The notes under the pieces are model-generated. The model had not been told where the DNA came from. It ran no database searches and saw only the letters and a program-made list of their open reading frames with translations. From NCBI RefSeq assembly GCF_030035675.1, contig NC_084494.1:19699248-19763247 (forward strand): a DNA stretch of 64,000 nucleotides, in the 5' to 3' direction. Below, in pieces: positions 56,196 through 64,000 of this stretch. The stretch comes from Rhineura floridana. Its lineage: Eukaryota; Chordata; Lepidosauria; Squamata; Rhineuridae. Each line of letters begins with the position of its first letter. Within the stretch, counting starts at the first letter, position 1. The translations under genes were made by a program, and so were the position numbers.

Positions 56196-56400
56196 TAAAA
56201 AGGCGTCTTGCAGCACTCTAAAGATTTAACAGATTTACAGCGGTAGAAGCTTTCATGGCCTAGAGCCCACTGCACCAGATATGTGAAGTGTATTTCCAGT
56301 TGACAGATGTTGGTGATGTATCCATACAGCAGGCTTTGCCAATGGGGTGCCCTCTAGACGTTTTGGACTACAATACCCATCAGTCCAAGCCAACATAGCG
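56196..56400. repeat. CATCAGATGCA-family fragment and half a hAT-type MITE
   Basis: CTTGCAGCACTCTAAAGATT with CACTGCACCAGATATGTGAA. Then, at 56325-56400, CTTTGCCAATGGGGTGCCCT and TTTGGACTACAATACCCATC. Confidence 0.5.
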
Positions 56401-56534
56401 AAGTCATTCTTGTCAAGTGGACATCCAGATGCTGCTTAAATTCTTCCAGCGAAGATATTTATGATGGCAAGTATTAGCGCTCACAAGACAAAAATGTTTT
56501 CTTGGAGAAGCGTATAGGGCAAGAAGATGAGGGG

Positions 56535-56650
56535 TTTCTTTTGAGACTAGACTACTGCAGTGCACTGTATGTGGGGCTGCCTTTGAAGACTTCAGAAACT
56601 TTAGCTAATGCTATGAGATTTCTGATTGGGACCAGTTGGTGGAAACACCT
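56535..56650 (+). mobile_element. L2 LINE ORF2 fragment
   Basis: GACTAGACTACTGCAGTGCA codes the L2 [17 protein letters not shown] segment in part. Confidence 0.65.
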
Positions 56651-57315
56651 CTCTGATGCAGAGTGGCATAGTAGTTGAGTGGCATAGGAATCAACCTGAA
56701 TTAATTATCAGAGCAGTATGACTCCCTAAAACATGATTCTGCAGACCTTTTCGCGCAACCAGCTGGTTGCTTTTTCTTGTGGATGGTAGACTTGCATCCT
56801 GTGGTGAGCTGTCTCATATGTGCCTCCCATCTCATGCAGGCATGGGTTTTCAACACTTTAGTCATTGCCATTGTTGCCCATGCAAGGCCAACCCTACATT
56901 TGATGGTGGGTGAGGCATGTCTTGCTTGACAGCAGGGAGTTGCTATCTATTTGCTTTTCAAAGTGCTCAAATGGTTCTGAAGCTTTGGAGCGAAAAAGAG
57001 AAATTAATGGGACAAACAAAACTCACTATCTGTCTTGGTTTCCCATCAATTAAAATACATGGATATTGTATCATGAAGACATAATCATCATTCTGTTTCC
57101 AGTGTTCAGGCAGTGAGTGCTGTTGCTTATGTAACCAAAACAGCACTATCCACATACAAGAAGAAGGAGACTATGGGGTTGGGGGAACCCCAAGGGTGGC
57201 AAACTTCTTCTTCTTTTTAAATTAGAAGAAGAAAACCTAAGTTTGGGGGTGGGGGAGAGAACCACAAAACAGCCAGGTCAGTACTGAACATGCAGAATGT
57301 TGGCTGACCGACCGG
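56651..57315. other. No recognised feature
   Basis: No exon or known repeat was identified. Confidence 0.4.
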
Positions 57316-57343
57316 GGGCAGGGCAGGGCAGGGCAGGGCAGAG
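57316..57343. repeat. (GGGCA)n microsatellite
   Basis: Five GGGCA units directly beside the palindrome that follows. Confidence 0.9.
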
Positions 57344-57457
57344 CAGCTTGGAAAAGTTACTTTTTTGAACTACAACTCCCATCAGCCTCAGCCAGCATGG
57401 CCACTGGATTGGGCTGATGGGAGTTGTAGTTCAAAAAAGTAACTTTTCCAAGCTCTG
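57344..57457. mobile_element. hAT-type palindromic MITE (CAGCTTGGAAAAGTTAC family)
   Basis: Near-perfect hairpin: GCTTGGAAAAGTTACTTTTT pairs with AAAAAGTAACTTTTCCAAGC. The core is ACTACAACTCCCATCAGCC. No clear target duplication. Confidence 0.85.
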
Positions 57458-57552
57458 AAAACAAGTGGTATCCTGAGCGGTCAACACTCCATACTGCAAT
57501 ATTTTGTTGTAGGTGGGCCGCAGTTCACAAAGGCTTATGCCACAATTAAATT

Positions 57553-57685
57553 TATTAGGGTTGTATCCAATGCCAGTCCTATTCAGAGTAGACCCATTGA
57601 AATTAAGACATACATGGCTAACTTGGGTCCATTGATTTCAATGGGTCTACTCTGAGTAGGACTTAGTTGGTGACAACTTAGTCTT
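57553..57685. repeat. Palindromic repeat (GTATCCAATG family)
   Basis: TTCAGAGTAGACCCATTGAA pairs with TTCAATGGGTCTACTCTGAG; strong stem. Confidence 0.7.
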
Positions 57686-57994
57686 TAAGGTGCCACAAGA
57701 CTCTTTGTTGTGTTTGCTGCAAAAAATTAACTTGGCTACACTTGCGAAAATTATTCATATGCAAGCCCTTCAGAGCACCTGTTTGAGTGTTGAAAGCTAG
57801 GGTTGTCAGTGGATGAAAGGCATGTTAGTCTGTTAATCATGTGATTTTTATGTGCAGGAATGACTTGCCTAAGGCTCCCTACTGAGTTCAGGCAAGGGTG
57901 AGGTTTGAACCAGGGACTCCTTATTTTATGGCATTGTCCTTCTTAGGGACTACACCGCTCTGGGATCAATGAAATAAGCATATAGGGCTGCCCA

Positions 57995-58385
57995 CAATTT
58001 ATTTCTTGAATTTATTTCCTTCCCTTCCTCCCAGTAGGACCCCAGGGTGGGAAACAAAAGCACTGAAAACACTCTAAAACATCATAAGAACAGCCTATAT
58101 TGCAACAAAACATCCTTAGAAACATATTAAAACAAAACGTCTTTAAAAAGATTTTTTAAAAAAAGGTTTTTGTTTTGTTATATGCCTTCAAGTCAATTAC
58201 GAGTTATGGCAACGCTATGAATCTTTTTGGGTATATTCATAGAGTTTTCATGGTAAGAGGTATTCAGAGGTGGTTTACCATTGCCTTCCTCTCCCATCCA
58301 AGTACTACTAACCAATAAAAACATATTAAAAAGCAATTCTGACCCAGACCGGGATAGGTAGATAGGATTGCTTAAAAAGCCTGAA
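57995..58385 (-). mobile_element. LINE 3' tail (L2/CR1-like) interrupted by a SINE
   Basis: TTCCCTTCCTCCCAGTAGGA and AACACTCTAAAACATCATAA before, and ACATATTAAAAAGCAATTCT after, the SINE at 58165-58314. Confidence 0.5.
58165..58314 (-). mobile_element. 5S rRNA-derived Sauria-type SINE, 5' truncated
   Basis: Antisense. The right end CTCCCATCCAAGTACTACTA is the complement of the 3' half of 5S rRNA (GTTAGTACTTGGATGGGAG with a 3-base duplication). It is followed leftward by the Sauria body GGTGGTTTACCATTGCCTTC and the Bov-B-type tail ATGCCTTCAAGTCAATTACG. Confidence 0.85.
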
Positions 58386-58534
58386 TATGGGCTGCAACAT
58401 TTAACTGATTGGCTAGGCTAATCTGTTACATATTTTAATAGACTATAAAGTTGCCCTTGATGGATCAGGCAGCAGTTTTTTTTCTAATGCAAGTGCCTAC
58501 AAAAAAAATCTAGATGACTAAGCACAATATAGGA

Positions 58535-58654
58535 CAGCGGTGGAGAACCTTTGTCCCTCTAGATGTTGTTGGACTACAGTGCCCATTGCCCCTGAGCATT
58601 GGCAGTGCTGACTGGGGCTGATGGGAGTCGGAGTTTGGCAATTCCCCACCCTTG
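58535..58654. mobile_element. hAT-type palindromic MITE
   Basis: CAGCGGTGGAGAACCTTTGT pairs with CAATTCCCCACCCTTG. The core is GGACTACAGTGCCCAT. Flanks agree at five of eight bases. Confidence 0.75.
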
Positions 58655-58663
58655 ATCTAGACA

Positions 58664-59760
58664 AAGTCACTCTCTGCCAGGGATGTAGTCATGAAGGAGA
58701 GTCATAGATCTGTTACTTTTTTGGAGGGGAGCAGGGTCCCAGCCAGGTCCCTATGTATGAGCCAGTCAGCATGAAAAGGGAACTGTGTTAGCCACTGAGA
58801 AGAATCCTTTTCCTTTCGTGCTGATTGGAGCCATTCAGAGTGAAAGAAGATGAGTCAGCCTCTGAGAAGACTCTTCTCAGCAGCAAACTCTTGCCTTTCA
58901 TGTTGACTGGCTCCTAGGGACATCTGTTGCAGTGGAGTATGAACTCACAAGATGACATGGAGAGCAAGGGAGACAAGGGAAAGTGGAAAAGGGGGCATGG
59001 CTGTAACTGTCATGAAGGGACCTTGCACTTCTGAATATGCCACTGTGCTACTGCTCTCTACTTTCTTGTGTTTGTGAGGGGATTCTTCTTTAAGGGTGAT
59101 GCCTGCTACAACATGAATCACCTTCAAAAATATCCTTTTTGCTTCAGGAGAATTGTTTTTATCATATGCAATTTTAATTGATAGGTTTCGCCACATGAGT
59201 TTTACTTGAATAAGATGTCTTTGATCAGGTGGTTACCCTAGGCTTCTAGGGCATAGGATAAATAACATTTCCAAGAGAGTTTCAGAATAAACAAGGGGAG
59301 AAAGAAGCTATCTGAGTCTGTTTCAGCTAGACTTAGCTTTCAGCTGAAAAAGGCATCTTTTCTGTAAGATTTCTGAAGCCTCTGGTTTGGCTCAGAAAGT
59401 GCTACTAGGGTAATATCCTACAATGAGCCACTTCGGAAAGAGTCCAGCTAGACACATCAATTGTGTACAAACTGTGGTGTGGCCGGTTGCCAAAGCACAA
59501 GGGGTGACAGAGGAGGGCAGTGAGCATGCTTTTCTTAGATGCAGTCTTAATTGATGGAACAGAAACACAGACAAACAAACAGCCTGTTCTTTGTTATATT
59601 GTTGCTGTTCTCTGAAAATGGACTAATGCTCATTTTTTGTATGCCTAAATATATTTTTATTTTATTTTTGGTTGTATTGTTCGATCACTTGTGTGTTTTG
59701 CTGCTCCAAGCTCCTTTTGGGATGAAGGGTGGGACATAAACTTAAATAAATGAGAATCAT
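58664..59760. other. No recognised feature
   Basis: No exon or known repeat was identified. Confidence 0.4.
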
Positions 59761-59766
59761 ACATGG

Positions 59767-59921
59767 GAAGGGCCATAGCTCAGTGGCAGTGATCTGCTTT
59801 GTATGCAGAAGGTTCCAGGTTCACTCTCTGGCATCTGTAGGTAGGCCTGGGAGAGGGCTTCTGCCAGTCAGTGTAGACAATACTGAGCTAGATGGACCAT
59901 TGGTCTGATTCGGTATATATG
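59767..59921 (+). mobile_element. tRNA-Ala-like SINE
   Basis: GGGCCATAGCTCAGTGGCAG, TTTGTATGCAGAAGGTTCCA and GCTAGATGGACCATTGGTCT. It ends at the LTR. Confidence 0.88.
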
Positions 59922-60561
59922 TGTTGGGCCTCAGCTCCTCCGCGGGGGCCAGGAAGGGGGAAGGCATGAGTTTCAGGGTCCCCAGCTGTCAGAAGGAGCG
60001 GTAGATCCAGGAGTTGTTGAGTCTCCGCAGGATAGGGGATGTGGGAGTGAGTTGGAGCCAGGGTCAGTTCCCACGGATGGTGCTCTCTCTGAAGAAGAGC
60101 GTGCCCCACCCCCAGACCAAGACGAGGAGCCATTGGAAGTTGCTCCGGAGGGCGCGCTCCCTCCCCCTCTGCCTAGCAGTTCTCGGGAGGCGCCAAGAGA
60201 GCAACCTCCCCCTGACATCGAGCCTGTTGCCGAGGCCCTTTCGGACGAGCCATTGGACGCCCACCCCCCGTCACCCCGTGCTCGTCGTCGCGAGAAACGG
60301 ACTGGGCAGAGGCAGGACTTGAGAAGGAGTCAGAGATTAAGATCAAGGACTTTCCCTACTTAAACCTGCTGCTCCAGGGGAGGAGCTGCTAACTTTCTTT
60401 ATACGTCGCAGAGCATGTCTAGAGTGCAGCTAGGGAATTCTAGTGAGTTAGTTTAGTGCTCTCTATGAAACGTACTGCTTTTGATGTATCCATTACTCTA
60501 ATAAAACAAGAATTAATTACACCTGCGTCTCAGACTTGTGGATCCCACTCTGAATGGGACA
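59922..60561 (+). mobile_element. Solo LTR of an LTR retrotransposon (fossil)
   Basis: 640 bases, TG...CA ends, with ATATG on both sides (59917-59921, 60562-60566) as a 5-base target duplication. GC-rich 5' portion and an AATAAA signal near 60500. No internal region or second LTR is present, as expected after LTR-LTR recombination. Family unresolved (gypsy- or ERV-like). It looks whole as a solo LTR. Confidence 0.85.
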
Positions 60562-60566
60562 ATATG

Positions 60567-60743
60567 TAAATGTACTGCCTTCAAGTCGATTCTGACTTAT
60601 GGCAACCTTATGAAGAGGGTTTTCATGAGGCTGAGAGGCAGTGACTGGCCCAAGGTCACCCAGCTTCATGGCTATATGGGGATTCGAACCCTGGTCTCCC
60701 AGGTTGTAGTCCAACACCTTAACCACTACACCACACTGGCTCT
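60567..60743 (-). mobile_element. Sauria SINE, internally deleted
   Basis: Antisense: GTACTGCCTTCAAGTCGATT, GAGGGTTTTCATGAGGCTGA (about 40 bases of the body missing here), GGGGATTCGAACCCTGGTCT. Confidence 0.92.
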
Positions 60744-60776
60744 CTACTCTGTATATAAGTTAAGAAAATAAAAAGT

Positions 60777-61255
60777 AAGAGCCTGCTGGACCAGGCCGGT
60801 GGTCCATCTAGTTCAGCATCCTATTCTCACAGTGGCCAAACAGATTCCCATGGGAAGCCTGCAAGCAGAATCTGACTGCAACAGCATCTCTCCCCACGGG
60901 AGGTTCCCCAGCAATTGGTATTCAGAAGCATGCCGCCTCCAACAGTGGAGGCAAAGCACAGCCATCATGGCCAGTAGCCATTCATAGTCTTCTCCTCCAT
61001 GTATTTGTCTCATCCTCTTTTAAAGCCATCCAAGTTGGCGGCTATCACTGCCTCTTGTAGAAGCGAATTCCATAGTTTTAACGGTACACTGTGTGAAGAC
61101 GCCCCCCTTTTTTTTATCTGTCCTGAGTCTTCCAACATTCAGCTTCATTGCATAGCCCTGAGTTCTAGTATTGTTACGAGAGGCAGGGAAATGTACCTCT
61201 ATCCATGCCATGCATAATTTTATACACCTCTGTTGTATTGCTTCTTACTTGCCTA
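60777..61255 (-). mobile_element. CR1-like LINE C-terminus and 3' UTR
   Basis: Same family as 12519. The 3' UTR complement AGAGCCTGCTGGACCAGGCC, then codons (minus) MHGIE-, NTRTQGYAMKLNVGRLRTDK and LDGFK-like pieces. Diverged with breaks. It begins just past the Sauria SINE. Confidence 0.85.
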
Positions 61256-61685
61256 TGTTCCTAAAACAATAGGTAATTGTGTTTCGTATGCTCATCAGTG
61301 GAACAAAATGTTGGAGTGTTGTGGAATGCTCCTGTCCAGTGTCCCAGGCAGCTAGCCATACCATCTTTCAGGATACTCCATTCTATTCCTTGTCTCCCTG
61401 GTTCTCCACACACACTCCATAGACACTTGGTATTCTGTGGCCACTGAACATGCTCTGTCCTCGCTGGATTATCTTGAGGTTGATTTTCCCTAAATATTTT
61501 TTCCTTTTCTTCTGCAAATGTGGGTGTTTGCCTGAGCATTCTGAGACCTCCCTCTTGTTTCTCCATAGCCCTCTTTGGGCCACATAGCCATCCTAACTCA
61601 GCACCTGAGTGCACCGTTGGTGTATATGTATGATATCATTTTGGTTTGCTAGGCCCTACTGACTAGGGTGATAGGCATTATTGAA
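61256..61685. other. No recognised feature
   Basis: A minus-strand open frame of 117 codons (61261-61614) has no recognised similarity. Confidence 0.4.
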
Positions 61686-61693
61686 GTTGCAAG

Positions 61694-62039
61694 CAGGGCT
61701 GTGGAGTCGGTATGCTAAACCTTCGACTCAGACTCCGACTCCTTTATTTTTCTACTGTCCGACTCCGATTCCTTCATAAATGGCAAATGTATATTAACTA
61801 GTAATAACAAATTTACTGTAGTAAAATTGTAGCACAAGGCATTTCATCACCACCACGTGAATCATCAGGCTAGATTGATAGAACATAAAATATATTTATT
61901 TGATTAAAATTTCTGAACAAGAAAACTTTCCTAAATTCATATGAAAGTTTTTATTTGAAGCCGGAGTCCGAGTCTGTACATTTCTTCCAACTCCACCCAA
62001 AATTACTTCCGACTCCATGACTCCAACTCCACAGCCCTG
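61694..62039. mobile_element. hAT-type MITE (CAGGGCTGTGGAGTCGG family)
   Basis: 346 bases, CAGGGCTGTGGAGTCGGTAT to ACTCCACAGCCCTG, with subterminal GACTCCGACTC repeats. Flanked by GTTGCAAG on both sides (61686-61693, 62040-62047), a perfect 8-base duplication. Confidence 0.95.
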
Positions 62040-62214
62040 GTTGCAAGTGCTCATTAGTGTCTCCTATACAGTATTAATGAGAACAGCTGCTATATAAAAA
62101 GTTGCTAAGGACCAAATGACCCATTAAAGTTGTTCATGTTTTTTAAGTGTGCTTAAGCTGACCAATTTTATTTAGAAGGAACAGCAACAGCGTGGGGCCC
62201 CCAATCCAGAACAT

Positions 62215-62665
62215 GCTTCCGATCCTGGGCAACAAGGATGATCAGGGGACTGGAATCAAAGCCCTATGAGGAGAGACTGCAAAAACTGGGCATGTTTAGC
62301 CTTGAGAAAAGAAGACTGAGGGGAGATATGATAGCATTCTTCAAGTACTTAAAAAGGTTGTGATACAGAGGAGGGCCAGGATTTCTTCTTGATCATCCCA
62401 GAGTGTAGGACATGGAATAATGGGTTCTGGTTACAGGAAGCCAGATTTCAACTGAACATTAGGAAAAACATCCTAATTGTTACAGCAGTACAACAGTTAC
62501 CTATAGAGATGGTGGGCTCTCCAGCACTGGAGGCATTCAAGAAGCAACCGGACAGCCATCTGTCAGGTATGCTTTATGTTGGATCCCTGCACTGAGCATG
62601 GGGTTGGGCCTGATGGCCTTATAGGTCCCTTCCAACTCTACTGTTCTATTATTCTATGATCTAGA
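62215..62665 (+). mobile_element. CR1 LINE 3' end
   Basis: Codes [17 protein letters not shown]-like and RFQLNIRKNI peptides, then CTTGATGGCCTTATAGGTCC-like 3' UTR (GCCTGATGGCCTTATAGGTC) and a tail GTTCTATTATTCTATGATCT. Minor frame breaks. Confidence 0.9.
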
Positions 62666-62869
62666 TTCCCCCACTCCCCGGCGCTGCTTTTCCTTCCACA
62701 CAAAACTGGCCAGCTTTAGCACACTTACAAAAAAAGAGAAAGTAACCTTAAGATAATATGTTGAGCCTTGGCTAAAGACCTGCTGCAGACGCAGTAAGCC
62801 CACTTTTTAAGGGCTAAACCACATGGTATGCTTAGTGATTAGTGTGTAGTTTCATCTCTTGTTTTGCCT
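62666..62869. other. No recognised feature
   Basis: Short unassigned stretch. Confidence 0.4.
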
Positions 62870-63540
62870 TTATTTTATTTATCTATTTCAACAGTTTGTA
62901 TATCACTTAATTCCAATAGTCTCTAAGTGGTGTACAAGTAACTCAATATGATAAAGATAAAAATCACTTAAAACTATAAAACTGGACTTCAGTTAAAATG
63001 CCTGTTGGAATAAAAAAAGTCTTAAGGAGGCTCTGGAAGTTCAACAGGGAGGAAACCTGTCTGACCTCAACTGGAAGAGAATTCCATAAAATTGGGCCCA
63101 CGAAACTGAACACACGACTCCTGGTGAATATGAGCCGTGCATCTGAGTCATGGGGAACCACTGACAGAAATCCCCTGAAGACCTTAGTCACAGGTGTGTG
63201 AGAGTTCGTAGTTAGGACCACAGTTGTTTTACTGTTTTGTTTTATGGTATTTATGTTAGAGAGCCACTGTGGCATAGTGGCTAAGGTGCTAGACTATGAC
63301 CTGGGAGACCAGGGTTCAAATCCCCACACAGCCATGAAGCTCACTGGGTGACCTTGGGCCAGTCATTGCCTCTCAGCCTCAGAGGAAGGCAATGGTAAAC
63401 CCCCTCTGAATACCGCTTACCATGAAAACCCCTATTCATAGGGTTACCATAAGTTGGGATCGACTGGAAGGCAGTCCATTTCCATTATTTTATATTTCAG
63501 CTTTTAACAATACTGAAGATCACTTGAAGGTCTTCAGGTA
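62870..63540 (-). mobile_element. L2 LINE 3' end interrupted by a Sauria SINE
   Basis: Minus-strand codons FRGFLSVVPHDSDARLIFTR, RVFSFVGPILWNSLPVEVR and SLLKTFFIPTGIL, with an AT-rich 3' end at the left. The SINE at 63258-63487 is set in the middle. Confidence 0.85.
63258..63487 (+). mobile_element. Sauria SINE, full length, nested in L2
   Basis: GAGAGCCACTGTGGCATAGT (head with A box), CCAGGGTTCAAATCCCCACA (B box), GGCAATGGTAAACCCCCTCT and GGATCGACTGGAAGGCAGTC. Confidence 0.95.
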
Positions 63541-63818
63541 ACAAGCGACTAATAAATCTAATAAAGAATAATATTAATAATAATTTACATCTTCACCCCC
63601 AGCTGTCATCAGGATGAAAATTTCTCCTAGTTTGGGGCCACTTCCCCCCCCCCCAGCCTCCTAGCCGTACGGGTGTATGTGTGATAGTCATCCTGATGGC
63701 AACAGAGGGAGAAGGGATAAACCTCCCCTCCCCACATGCTGTGCCTGGGTTGTAATCCTTCCCCCTGCCCTGTAATTAAAAGGGGGGGGGGAACCAGCGA
63801 CATAGATGTATGCCAGGG
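63541..63818. other. No recognised feature
   Basis: Homopolymer C and G runs near 63644 and 63782; nothing else identified. Confidence 0.4.
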
Positions 63819-64000
63819 AAAGGGCTGTAGCTCAGTGGCAGAGCATCTGCTTTGCATACAGAAGGTCCCAGGCTCAATCCCTGACATCTCCAGTTTGGGT
63901 TGTGAGAGACTCCTGGGAATGGCACCCTGAAGAACCACTGCCAGTCAGTGCAGTCAATATTGAGCTAGATGGACCATTGGTCTGGCTCAGTATTTGGCTT
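63819..64000 (+). mobile_element. tRNA-Ala-like SINE, cut by the window edge
   Basis: GGGCTGTAGCTCAGTGGCAG, TTTGCATACAGAAGGTCCCA and GCTAGATGGACCATTGGTCT. The last few bases run off the window. Confidence 0.92.

Noticed and set aside
60052-60363. Pro/Glu/Arg-rich 103-codon open frame
   Set aside because: It lies wholly inside the solo LTR, is low in complexity, and no internal region of the element is present, so it is not called as a gene.
61261-61614. Minus-strand 117-codon open frame
   Set aside because: No similarity recognised, no promoter or splice context; likely chance.

Overview
The window looks like squamate reptile (lizard-type) nuclear DNA. It holds one confidently recognised protein gene in split exons, and most of the rest is interspersed repeat. 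The repeat mix points to squamates: Sauria SINEs with Bov-B-type tails, a Bov-B LINE end, a 5S rRNA-derived SINE remnant, two kinds of CR1-like LINE, many L2 pieces, and large families of short palindromic hAT-type DNA elements.

Left part (1-10.9 kb): TRNAU1AP (SECp43, the selenocysteine-tRNA-associated RRM protein) lies on the minus strand. Coding exons 1-6 are at 10617-10643, 7433-7530, 5852-5951, 4075-4127, 2279-2410 and 989-1108. Their reading frame joins cleanly through 176 codons and covers both RRM domains. The C-terminal exons lie beyond the left edge. A CpG-rich promoter region surrounds exon 1. Introns hold L2, MIR-like, SINE and hAT-type sequences, and intron 1 holds a CR1-like LINE.

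Around the promoter (7.7-14.5 kb): that intronic LINE (7699-9027, plus) and a longer copy upstream of the promoter (12.1-14.5 kb, minus) form an inverted repeat of about 1.33 kb arms around a 3.3 kb loop that carries exon 1 and the CpG island. The last 419 bases of the arms read identical by eye, and about half of that stretch is non-LINE flank.

Middle (14.5-47 kb): no intact gene was recognised. There are two host-gene relics, an EHD-family fragment near 15.7-16.0 kb and a CCN-family cystine-knot exon with an in-frame stop near 28.3-28.6 kb. The rest is layered transposon history: DNA elements inside DNA elements, L2 inside CR1, L2 inside hAT, a SINE inside hAT. Several insertions keep readable 8-base target duplications. 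A long SINE of about 380 bases with an unfamiliar middle region occurs twice.

Right part (47-64 kb): a second CpG-rich, promoter-like region (about 47.4-48.5 kb) has a full CRE, an inverted CCAAT box, a good splice donor and a (CT)22 run. It probably begins an unidentified plus-strand gene. Beyond it are a LINE of unresolved clade inside a hAT-type element with a 14-base duplication, a solo LTR with a 5-base duplication, more SINEs, L2 and CR1.

Coordinates of repeats are read by eye and most ends are approximate unless a target duplication is given. Family names are from memory of the consensus sequences and not from a database search.
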